DNA of 64,000 nucleotides, from NCBI GenBank assembly GCA_022577435.1, contig JAKOON010000003.1, positions 7,189,001 through 7,253,000 of the forward strand. Reading direction: 5' to 3'. Origin of the DNA: Embiotoca jacksoni. Lineage: Eukaryota; Chordata; Actinopteri; Embiotocidae. Position 1 is the stretch's first letter. Each line of letters opens with the position of its first letter. Below, in pieces: positions 40,101 to 49,585 of the stretch. The notes under the pieces are model-generated. The model had not been told where the DNA came from. It ran no database searches and worked only from the letters and a program-made list of their open reading frames with translations. The translations under genes were made by a program, and so were the position numbers.

Positions 40101-43100
40101 AAAGTAATCTGATTACATTTTTGTTGTGTAGCACACCTGACACAGCACATGGTTTAAACCAATACACTCATTCAAACAATAAAAGGTAAAACACACAACA
40201 CCAAGATCAGATAATGACAACATCTACAATGTTGAGTGCAAGAAAACAATGATCTTGTAATTATAAATGCCAGCTTGTATGCTTATCACAAAAAGCAGCC
40301 TTGATAGAGCCAGATTCCAAATTGTAAATGTCATACATCCAAAAGTTGGAAGGGTGAAAATGGATTTAGCTCTGGCATTCCTCTATGTTAGCATTTTTTC
40401 AAAAGCATGTAATAGGGCTGTTATGCCCCTCTCTCTCTGGTTTCACCTCAATATGTGGCATTGGCTGTAGCGCCTGCTGTGCTTTGGTCTGGATACAGCA
40501 AGTAGAACAGTATCCTGTGTTAGTAACGCCACCTTGACTTCTGCCCATGCCAACATGCCTTGAAGTACAAAAGGCCTCCTTCCTATCTCAAACAAAAATT
40601 CAGTCTTGTGTGGAGGTCGGTTCCAAATGTCAACTGAACATCCCAAATATCAAGTGTACTTTTCCCTCTCATCCGAGGTGGCTTGGGGCTAAAGTATAGC
40701 CCTACATTCTTTATACCCCTGACAACCCTGAATCTTGGTGAGATAAGATAAGCTGACGCGTAATGGAATTAAACTTGACAAGACTCTCATTCAGCATGTT
40801 TGCCTTTGGTGTCTCCTTAACCTTTCGGAGAAGTGCTGGAACTTTCTGCCTGAGAGGAGCCTTCATGACTCTTGCACACACTTTAAAAGACTACGCTATC
40901 CCCCCTGAGGTGTTTGGATCCGAACACTTTTTTCTCTCAAATACCTTTTTAATGGAGTTTAGAAGTTTGGTGTAAATGCCAAGTCTCCAAGCCAAAGTGC
41001 CTTTAATTGAGTTGTGCTTGCCTAATTTTCCCCGCCGCCGTTGCCAATCATGCAATTTACCAGCCGGGTCAATTACTCTTCATATTTCGCAGTTTTTTTA
41101 ACCTAAATTGACTCCTGGCCATGCTCTGATATGACCTGAGCTGAATATTTATGAAGACAGTAGGTGGATTGTGGCGTTATAACTCATTTTAGACAATGAA
41201 AAATCAAGTTTTGACCCAGCTGATCTTATTTTTTTAAAGAAATAGCTGAGAGATATTCAACATTTATCAATCAGGGAGTTACAAAAACACATTGTAAAAG
41301 CAAACACTGCAGTCTTCACAGTAAATATCAAAATTCATCTTTGGATGGTAAGATGATTTAGATGGTTGGGGCCACCGCTCCAACCATGAAATGAATTCTG
41401 TACACAACAGCGTATAAGTTACAAGCAGTTGCAAAAAGAAAACTGCAGCAGGCATCAAATAATTTAAATGCATCTGCTCTAGTTCTCTGCCTTTTGTATC
41501 AGCTTGAGGGGTCTTGCCCAAATGGCCTTACCTAAAACAACACTGCCCCCTGCTGACTTTCTATTAGAATAGCATATGCATCTATAGAACCATATAGTTC
41601 AATGACATGATTACAGGAATAGGCCATCATGTCCCACAGTGTGCTGGCAACTAGTTATCTGAAGTTCTGACAATCCGTTATTGTTAAACCTTTTTGCACC
41701 ACCTTGTTAACTTTCTTCTAGTTAAACCATTTTTTTCCCTCTTATCATGCAATTCTAGCATACAATACTGAAACATCATGCCTTGGAATTATGAAGAGAT
41801 CTTTACTATAAGATTTTGCAAAGGCCTTTGCATGTCAGGATGCTAGAGTCATAAAAAGCCATCAACGCATCTAGAAGCACATTAAACATCATCAAAGCTG
41901 AAGTCCTCTGACGATTACTCAAAGACAACTTTTAACCCCATCTGCTTCAGCCAAACTGCATTACTTCACTGGTCAACATGAAACCACTGCTGCAGCTATT
42001 TGCAAAAGCACATTAACAGCCCTATCATTTCCTTTGGAAAAAAATTTACAAATTCAACAAATCACCTCATGATCTGCAGCAATGGTTTTTTTTGTTGTTG
42101 TTTTTTTTTATTTTGAAAGGATACTTTCCCGCTCCTCCGCTATGATCAGATTCTGTTGCTCCAGCTGCTGGATCTTGCGTTCAAAATTTTCCTGTTCGTT
42201 TTTCAGACGCTGCACTGACTCTTCTTTCTCCTCGCTCACTCTGTACAACAGGAAATAAACACGTTAGAGGATTGTCTCTAGTATGTATTCCAAAAGTGCA
42301 AAATTAAATTGTTCTAATCATACAAACACATTGACAGTAACACTATCTCAGAGTTCACTGTCATGTCCTTTTGTCTACCTTGCAAGCTCTTCGATGAGGT
42401 TTGCAATTCGGCGCTTATCTTCAGGACAGAGGTCCTTCAAACAGACCTCACTCTTTACCCTGCTGGTCTCAGAGATACCCTGTGTGAAAAGTAGTTAACA
42501 AGCAGAATTATGAATTAGAATAGTAGTAAAATGCCGTCTGATTCAATACCCTTTATGCTCTAGCCTACATATTCAAACATTTCATACATAGAGGGAAGAG
42601 AAAAATAGCTGATTTACCTGTGACAAAGGCACAAAAGTACCAGAGGGTGGGGACAGGGTGGTGGCACTGTGGTGGACTGACACCTTCTCTGTATTATAAG
42701 CCCCAGACGGATCACTTTGGACTTGTCCCGGCCTTTTGCCTCCTGTCTTCTGCGTGGCCTGATTTTTGCAGTCAGAAGCACGCCTAACTCGCATCTTAGT
42801 GCCTCTTTTGTTGGATGCACTGGTGCTGCCTGGTCCCGAGTTGAAAGAGGTCCGAGTCTTCACCTCTCCATCCACTCCTGAGCCAGTTTGTGGGAAGACA
42901 TTGAACATGAGATACATATAATTATTTATTTTTTTTATATCAAAAAATGACCAAACAATGAGACCGAGACTCACCAGGAACAAACACCACAGGCTGCTCC
43001 TCATCTGACACTGGGAGCATCACCGAGAGAGGACAAGCGCTTAAATTAACGTTTAGTCAAATTAAACTAGAGGTGGTGAGACATGTGCCTCCACCGGCTG

Positions 43101-43529
43101 TGTAATCCGAAGAAAACAAACAGTTGTGGGGGAAATCAAAGAGCTAGCTTTCTACTAAAACTGGTTTTGAGTTGTTATGTGTTGTGCTAAGAAAGCTAAA
43201 AGGCTTGATTAATATAAACAACAGACGTGAATAACGTCACCTCTAAGTTCCAATATAAAATATGCAACGTTACCGTAACTTGTAAGACGTAGTTAGTACT
43301 TTTTAACTTAATCACGGGTACTTAGCTGACAAGCTGTCACACTTCCTCAGGGGAAACAACTTTCAAATGGAAGCACAGAAGTGCCATGTGTGAGTTTCAC
43401 GTGCCTCTATGAGATATGAACGGATGGAAATTGGACAATAAGGCGAATGCAGTTTAATAAAAGAGTATGTTTACCGCCATTCATCCAAAATATTCCCGAA
43501 TTTCCACTTCTTTTCGCTGCTGCCGCCAT
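28238..43529 (-). CDS. kiaa1328: Hinderin homologue (KIAA1328), complete
   Basis: Coiled-coil protein whose mammalian homologue binds the SMC3 hinge region (cohesin-related). Coding exons in transcript order: 43475-43529, 42975-43004, 42618-42877, 42379-42479, 42125-42240, 37258-37382, 35798-36186, 35468-35686, 35178-35273, 34779-34870, 34454-34553, 28238-28460. Phases agree throughout, giving 601 residues against about 577 in human. The start MAAAAKRSG is the first ATG next to a shared promoter. Recognition rests on CLKDLCPEDKRRIANLIEEL and QYRECQELLGLYQQYLSQQQ, both hallmark hinderin segments. Coiled coil is predicted by eye at about residues 135-220 and 385-430 (EEKRHQLLLQKMQLEMERER). The middle is low-complexity and Ser-rich. 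The C-terminal tail ILEDIFFIC sits in a last exon separated by a 6-kb intron. Confidence 0.88.
29602..30081 (+). repeat. 480-bp compound (TG)n/(TGCG)/(TGTC) array
   Basis: Alternating purine-pyrimidine repeat composed of TG runs broken regularly by TC, CG and TGCGTGTC units. It creates long false Cys/Val-rich and His/Thr-rich open frames in five frames. It lies in the last kiaa1328 intron, where the transcript reads CA. Confidence 0.95.
33128..34206 (+). mobile_element. degenerate L2-clade-like LINE fragment
   Basis: A reverse-transcriptase core is visible as HCYADDTQLYLS (YADD at 33263-33274), preceded by a decayed VPQGSxLxP-like stretch. After a gap, 33470-33630 resembles the end of a LINE ORF2 (LSVRPLDSPAAFKCLINTHL). 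The 3' end carries GTGCTATATAAATAAA (34179-34194), typical of fish L2/Maui-like tails. Frameshifts and an internal deletion make it non-functional. It sits in a kiaa1328 intron, opposite in strand to that gene. Confidence 0.75.
34054..34138 (+). repeat. (TG)n/(CG)/G-run compound microsatellite
   Basis: GAGTG units, a TG run, CGTG units and a run of 13 G residues near 34126-34138, within the 3' region of the LINE remnant. Confidence 0.85.
34931..35065 (+). repeat. dispersed fish repeat (TTTATATAG-type fragment)
   Basis: AATTCAATTGTATTTATATAG, then CCCAACATAAGTTATCCCAA and AGCGCTT, resembles a very common percomorph repeat that begins near TTTATATAGCGCCAAATCAC. It lies in the kiaa1328 intron 34871-35177. 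The family is from general familiarity only. Confidence 0.5.
36187..37257 (-). other. kiaa1328: kiaa1328 intron
   Basis: A 1.07-kb intron between exons 6 and 7 on the - strand (donor AAG|GTAAAA, acceptor CTGTCCAG). No repeats or other genes are seen. Confidence 0.75.
37383..42124 (-). other. kiaa1328: kiaa1328 intron 5 (4.7 kb)
   Basis: Separates the two coiled-coil exons (donor GAAA|GTATCC, acceptor GTCCTCCAG). The sequence is mostly unique, with no long microsatellite or transposon recognised. Two GC-balanced blocks (39.0-39.3 kb and 40.7-41.2 kb) look less decayed than their surroundings. Confidence 0.75.
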
Positions 43530-43809
43530 GTTGAAACAACCGCCACCACTCCCAGGGAACCAAGCAAGCGTTGCTTAGGATTAGTAGCCCCGCCTTTCTC
43601 TAACAAGTGAAGAGGCTATTGGTTGAGCCGTAGAAAGACAGCCTGCTATTGGCTCAATTGTAAGTCAATTTCCGCCAAAGCTGATTCTGTCGTTTCCGGG
43701 GTGTACGTTGGCAACCTAACCATTAGAGAGCAAGGTGAAAGATGCAGTGCCGATAGCTGCAGAGGATGTGAGCAGGGTTTTGTACAAATGTGTGACTCCA
43801 ATCCTCCAA
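43530..43809. promoter_or_regulatory. bidirectional promoter of kiaa1328 and tpgs2
   Basis: Only 280 bp separate the two divergent start codons. The interval is GC-richer than its surroundings and has two ATTGG (inverted CCAAT) boxes exactly 30 bp apart (43618-43622, 43648-43652), a CCCCGCC GC-box-like site (about 43589) and a perfect 6-bp inverted repeat AAGCAA-gcg-TTGCTT (43562-43576). No TATA box is seen. Paired CCAAT boxes and no TATA are typical of NF-Y-dependent bidirectional housekeeping promoters. Confidence 0.7.
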
Positions 43810-45915
43810 ATGGAAGAGACAAAAGACAGCTTGGCGTTTAAAGTTGTTGCTGAGAGATTGACACTTGGCATTACCCGAACACTCGGTGTGTGTTACGGTA
43901 TTTGCATTGAAACTAGCAATAATGTTAACATTCAGGTTAGCTTGCTTAAAAATTGACGCGTGAATGAAAACAGAGTTTTGATAAATGTCCTGGATGTGTC
44001 TTTGTTTGGCCAGAACACATGCCTGGTGTGGTCGACGTGCGTTTCGCAGAGAGGGAGCCTGCAGAGAAGAGGAGCCTGCTGTCATGGGAACAGGTGACAA
44101 AATAGCATCTTATTGGTGTCATATTTAGGTCTGCTGTTACATTTATGAATCCATGTTATTTATCCCACAGAAAAACACGTGTATTTTACCTGAGGACCTG
44201 CGAGACTTCTATCTGACAACTGATGGATTCACACTGACCTGGAGTGTTAAACTAGACAGTAGGTGTCCTCATATGGTTTAGAAGTGATAACATGAAGCAA
44301 ACAAAAGTCAACATTATTTTAAGGGATATTATTAAAATACTTCTTAAGCTTTTCTTCATACACAGTCCTAACGGTGTGCATGTATCTGTCTTTCAGATGA
44401 GTGTGTTCCCTTAGGGTGCATGATGATAAACAGTGTGACCAGGCTTTGCCCACTGCTCCAACCGGTAGCCCTCTTTTCTCTCCCCAATGCACCCTCACTG
44501 GCTGACCTGGACTGGGAAGAGAGCAGCACAGAAAGTGGTAAATAACTCACCTGTCAGATCCTCATGTGGGCTTAACTCAACAATTACAGCATGTCAAGTT
44601 CAATTATGACTGTTTATGTGTGCGCAGTTGTGCAGAAAGCAGCCTAATGAATGAACTGTTGATTGGACAGTAAATATTTATTCAAGATTCATTAATGCTA
44701 TCTGTCAGGGCTGGAGCATGCACCCGCTGCACCCCGTTTTGATTCCCGGAGTCGCATCTTTGAGCTGGATTCCTGTGGTGGAAATGGCAAAGTGTGCCTC
44801 GTCTACAAAAACTGCACCTCAGGTCTTGTTTATATTTTATATTTTAGTAATTCCTAACCTAAACCGTAAAAAACAAGTAATAAAGACATAAATATGTGTT
44901 GCATCATTTAATTGTCTGTCTTGGTATTTTCAAGGTGTGGTAGCCCAGCAGAGTGAAATCTGGTTCCTAGACCGCTCACTGTTTTGGCATTTTCTGACGG
45001 CCACCTTTACCTCCTACTACCGCCTGATGATAACGCACCTGGGTCTGCCTGAGTGGCAGTATGCCTTCACCCCGTATGGCCCAAGTCCTCAGGCGAAGGT
45101 AGCAAATGGCTTAGTGTCTAATCCGTTTTTTCATGTGACATAAATGGAATCTGTAACATTTGGTAATAATATTAACAACACTTGAAGTTATTGCAGATAT
45201 ATAAAATACATTTTATTCAGTATGTTCCCTTTTCAATACACTGCAGTTCTGGCTGATTTAACATTTTAACAATATTACACAACACTAAAGATTAGTCTTC
45301 TAACACAACACATAGAACTGTTTTACTTAAACATCAGAGGTAAATTGCAGACTAGGCTTCTAGGTATCACCACCAAGGCCAAACAATCCTGTGAATGAAA
45401 CTTTTCATTGCTTGAACATACAGAAACAAAATTTCTCTTTCACACATATTTTGTAATGTGGGAGGCTGTAGCTCAGTCGGTAGAGAGGGTTGCACACTAA
45501 TTGGAAGGTTGGTGGTTCAATCCCAGCTCCTCCTGTCCAAACGCCTAAGTGTCCTTGAGCAAGACAATAAACCCTAAAATTGCTCCCAATGGTGTACCAT
45601 CAGTGTGTTGTAAGTCGCTTTGGATAAAAGCATCAGCTGCAATGTACATGTTTTTGTCCACGCATTATATTAAACTATCAATATCCTTTGCAGCAGTGGG
45701 CATCCCTGTACCAGCCCCTAACCCTCAGCTGTGAGCTCAGCCTGGCAGATCTTGCTGGAGATTCCTATCTCAACAAGCTGGATCCCATCAAGGCCTTCAA
45801 AGGCAGAGCCAAGGCACCCGCCCCAAAGAAGAAGCAGCCGACACAGTGCAGCGTAGGGGGGGCTAACAAGGGCCAAGGCAACACAGGAGGAAGACACAGT
45901 GGGACAAAGCGGTGA
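43810..45915 (+). CDS. tpgs2: Tubulin polyglutamylase complex subunit 2, complete
   Basis: Non-catalytic subunit of the TTLL1-containing complex that adds glutamate side chains to tubulin tails in axonemes, centrioles and neurons. Coding exons: 43810-43885, 44014-44093, 44171-44258, 44397-44537, 44709-44822, 44935-45098, 45694-45915. Phases agree, giving 294 residues against about 300 in human. Family hallmarks are LTLGITRTL, LLSWEQKNTC, DLRDFYLTTDGFTLTWSVKL, FDSRSRIFELDSC, GKVCLVYK, EIWFLDRSLFWHFLT and ITHLGLPEWQYAF, covering an SMI1/KNR4-like fold. The C-terminus is basic and Lys/Gly-rich. The start MEETKD aligns with the mammalian N-terminus; the same frame stays open upstream to a GTG, but no ATG precedes it. 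The last acceptor is a CAGCAG tandem site. A SINE sits in the last intron. Confidence 0.92.
45461..45645 (+). mobile_element. tRNA-derived SINE
   Basis: A tRNA-like head carries an A box (TAGCTCAGTCGGTAGAG, from about 45469) and a B box (GGTTCAATCCC, 45514-45524). A unique body (CCTAAGTGTCCTTGAGCAAG) and the tail GTCGCTTTGGATAAAAGCAT, widespread in fish SINE/L2 3' ends, follow. It is inserted in the last tpgs2 intron. A second, inverted copy is at 57862-58026. Confidence 0.8.
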
Positions 45916-47796
45916 GAAGGACACCATCTAAGAGAGACATTTCTGTCCGCTTTACTGTCTATATGACCAACATGACTTATAAGAGCAGCCTGCAGTTCCT
46001 TCATTGGCTTGAATTTGTTTGCTGCTCTATGCAACATGAATGCATGTTGTTCAAGATTGAGTTGCATGTCTTAAGAGATACATAATCAGGGTTTTTTTCT
46101 GGCTCAAAACATAGCTAAGGTGGTACCTGTCTGACACGGGGAATGTGGAAGCTAAAAAGTTGTTTCTAATCTTGATTAAAAAAAAGAAAAGATAATTGAT
46201 TAGCTTGCCAAACATTTAGAAACACAAAGAATCCTGATTTGATATGTACTTTAAATTCCTGTCCTTCTTAAGTGATGGAGAAATTAGTCTTTGGATCAGT
46301 ATCCTATTGCAACACTAACACATTATGTTACATTCCAACACAGTACTCTCAAACTCATTGATACAGTGTTCACTCATGACACCTTTTGCTAAAAATAATT
46401 CAAAGCAGTCTATTCATAAAAAAAAGTCATGTGCTGCCTTGATGGTAAAAATAATACTGACATGTAGTTTCCCATTGTACCACTCCGGTACCAGCAGTGG
46501 GTGGTGCCATAGTAGTGGTACTAGAGGCTAAGGACACTATACGTTTATAACTGCAGTTTTTATCAGTAGGCTTAATTTGCTACCCATTTTTGAATGCATT
46601 ATGTAATAATAATATGCTATATACATTATTAATATAATGAGTAAATATTTAAATCACGTTTGGTAATGTGTAAAATGACACATATATTTATGCTTAAGTG
46701 GCCATACATTTTTAAGAAAAAGGAAGTCTGAATGTAACACTGTTTAGTTTTCAGCATATATGACTGGAAATTAGTAACTACAGTTTGAACCTGAAAATGA
46801 AATGATCAGGTGATTTTACAAAAAGTAACTATCACGCGTTTCACTGAAAATGTCTATGTCAAAATACCAAGTGTTAGCAGGAACTGCTGTGTGTAACTAA
46901 CGAACACCTCTGAGCTCCGGTATCAAACATGACATCTCTGAAGTGTATATGCACACCGAAAGCATGTTGTGTTTTATATCATCTGAGACTGGCAGTAATG
47001 CATCAAGCTTTAAGTTACTCACTGGCCATTGTATCACTACAGTGCCTCACACATGCCGTGCTTTAATGTAAACTTCTCAAATGTAAAAAAGGAATATGTG
47101 TTAGAATTTAGAATCACTGCTGTTTTGATAATGTCATCTACACTAATTATTTCATATCGATGATCTCATGTGAGGTGGTTATTGTCCAGCATTTATATCC
47201 ATCTTTATGCCAAAAGTAGACACCCAAGGAGACCTGATCAGACACCAGGGATGAAGTTTTTGGTTCAAGTCCTTTGAAGCTGTAGAAGACACACATACAC
47301 TTTTAGTCTTTAGGCTGCTGTGCACCAGATTGGTGGAAAGGCGAACGTCTCTATTATCTTTGGTTGTGCTGCTGCCCTTTCAAGCTGTGAGGAGCCAGCT
47401 CCCGCTGCTTCTATTTATTTTAAATTCGGAAAGATACATGTTTTTTTATGTAATGTATGGAGGCTGTTTACTTCTCTTTACCCTGAAATTTCCACGATCA
47501 TGTAAGTGGTCCCCTGTTGGCTCGTATAATGATGGATGTTTGTGGTGTCTTCCAAGGTTACATCAGCTGATATTCCCTCAATAGTATAAACACAAAATCA
47601 AAGCCAATGTGTGTGTGTATGTGTGTTTTTCTTCATCTTTCACTTATAAAGTGGCCCTAGTGTTGTTTTTAATGTAGTTTATACCTAGAACGGATAGCAG
47701 CAGTAAGCCACACATGTATCAGTATGATGATACAAAATGTCTAATAGTCTATATATCATATGTGCTTCAGTCTCTCTTAAATAGATTAGTAATAGA
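45916..47796. other. tpgs2 3' flank, no gene recognised
   Basis: A 1.9-kb AT-rich interval between the tpgs2 stop and the hAT element. Its first part must hold the tpgs2 3' UTR; an ATTAAA occurs at about 46174. Short open frames here show no family resemblance. Confidence 0.65.
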
Positions 47797-49373
47797 TAGT
47801 GATGTTACGAGGTGTGCCGACACTTCGAAGCGTGTGTCGAGGCTTGCTTCATTTAGGGGAGGAGCCAAAAATGATGATGTCCGAAGCCTCGCTGCCCGGC
47901 TGTACCATGTGACTGCTTTGGGAAGTGGTTCAGATTTTGCCGGGAGGTTTGACGGCAATATAAACCCCTCAGGCTCCATTCAAAATGTGGGTTGTTGGTG
48001 GAGAGTTGGGGTCAGTTGAGAGTTTGGATAGTTTGGAGAGTTTAGAGAGAGAGATAGTTTGGAGATTTAGGAGAGAGAGAGAGAGGGAGAGAGAGATAGT
48101 TTGGAGATTTAGGAGAGTGAGGAGAGAAGGATAGGTGATAAGATGGAGTCAGCTGGGAAGAGGAGGATTTCCCCTGTGGGAACACTTTGATTTAATAACT
48201 CCTAATAAGGTAAGCTAAATCTAACTCTATTTCAGACACATTAGGTTTGCTTATCAAGAACTGTATTTTTCACAGTTTCTTATTTTATTCAAAGGTAAGG
48301 TGTTTATTGTGCTCCAAGGAGTTGGGGTACAATAACAACACCTCATCCATGCTGAGGCATTACCGTGCCTTGCATGAGAATAAGGAGGAAACTGGAGCTT
48401 CACCCAGCCAAGGTAAGTCATTACAATATTACAAATGCACCATCACAATTTTTCCCTGTTCACTTTTGTTTATTGTGCAAATAAAGACAGATAACAGACA
48501 CTGTATTTATTCTCTTTTAACCAGCCACCAGAAAACAAGAGCTGGATGAAGCCCTCGTCTCCATGATAGTGAAGGACACACAGCCCTTCAGTATTGTGGA
48601 TGATGTTGGATTCAGGGCATTTGTGTCCAAACTGGATCCTAATTATGTTCTCCCTACAAGGCAGGTATGTATGGGTGCATGCATGAAACAAATGAGTACT
48701 TTATTGTGTCTCACAGTTCAGCACTATATATTTTTTCCTTTAGGCTCTGAAGGCCATGGTGGAGGCCAAGTATGAGTCAGCTAAGGAGAAGGCTAAGGCT
48801 AAAGTGGAAAAGGTGGCTGCTGTTAGCCTTACTTCTGACATGTGGACATCCACAAAACCAAAAACTGTTGAGAAACTGTTATTTCTGAATAAAAATGAAT
48901 AAAATGTCCCCTGTCCTGTACATCATTGTCCAAGTTACACAAGCATATTCAGTCCCCTCTTCCTAGTTCCACAAGCACTTCCACTGTCCTCTGCCTGCTT
49001 AAGCCCATGCCATTTTCCTAAAGTGACAGAAAAACATTATTACACAACCTGCCATATCATATGATACTACCATTTTGGGAAAATTTACACACACAGAATA
49101 CATTCAAAAAATATTTTATTATGCACATATGTGATAATTTATGTACAGAAATTATTTGGTCATACATTTTTGTAATTCATAGTCATTCCCAACAGCCATA
49201 ACAGACACAAAAATTCAATGCATCACATGTGGTTCAGATACAGCTGCCTGTGATTATACACTTGGCCAGTAGGTGGTTTCGTGTGCACATGAAGCTTCGA
49301 GTAATGAACCCTTTCTCGAACCAATTGGCTGAAGTGGTTCGATGCCTCATGAGGCTTCATCTCACCATCACTA
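47797..49373 (+). mobile_element. decayed hAT-superfamily transposon with 8-bp target duplication
   Basis: Ends are TAGTGATG...CATCACTA, flanked on both sides by the perfect 8-bp duplication GTAATAGA (47789-47796 and 49374-49381), diagnostic of hAT. Inside are pseudo-exons of a BED-finger hAT transposase truncated soon after TSDMWTS, so most of the catalytic part is gone. A GA-rich tandem stretch lies at 48020-48125. The 1577-bp length is well below an autonomous element. It lies between tpgs2 and aqp7 3' ends. Confidence 0.88.
48143..48902 (+). pseudogene. hAT transposase remnant (BED zinc finger part)
   Basis: Four pseudo-exons are inferred: 48143-48209, 48295-48412, 48525-48664, 48744-48902. 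Visible pieces are MESAGKRR, VRCLLCSKELGYNNNTSSML (BED finger Cys pair, followed by the His of LRHYRALH), QELDEALVSMIVKDTQPFSI and VAAVSLTSDMWTS. Exon 1 is out of frame: a 2-bp loss after about 48175 gives an early stop at 48188. After TSDMWTS the family sequence ends abruptly and a stop follows. This fits internal deletion and non-function. Confidence 0.75.
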
Positions 49374-49585
49374 GTAATAGAGTAACTAAAGGGGAGGATA
49401 AAATGTTGTTGTTGTTTTTTTTAAACAGACTTAACATTTTAGATTAATAAACAAAACCTATTTTCAGCCTGTCTCTGCTTTTTTTCTAAAAGTGCTTTAA
49501 CCTTTCTTCGTCGTGGAATTTTTCAATAGCATACAAATGTCCACATAGCCACACGTGCGTTTAGATGTTTGCGTAGGTGGGGAGG

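Noticed and set aside
42582..43004. 140-residue open frame starting MRSSLWCLFLVSLGL, resembling a signal peptide
   Set aside because: It reads through the intron between kiaa1328 exons 2 and 3. The hydrophobic part is intronic and the real exons are in phase with hinderin.
43735..43809. N-terminal extension of tpgs2 (KDAVPIAAED...)
   Set aside because: The frame is open but has no ATG upstream of 43810, and the family N-terminus matches MEETKD at 43810.
45461..45532. tRNA-like sequence with A and B boxes
   Set aside because: The acceptor stem and anticodon arm do not form a proper cloverleaf, and the sequence continues into a SINE body and tail; a second copy exists at 57.9 kb.
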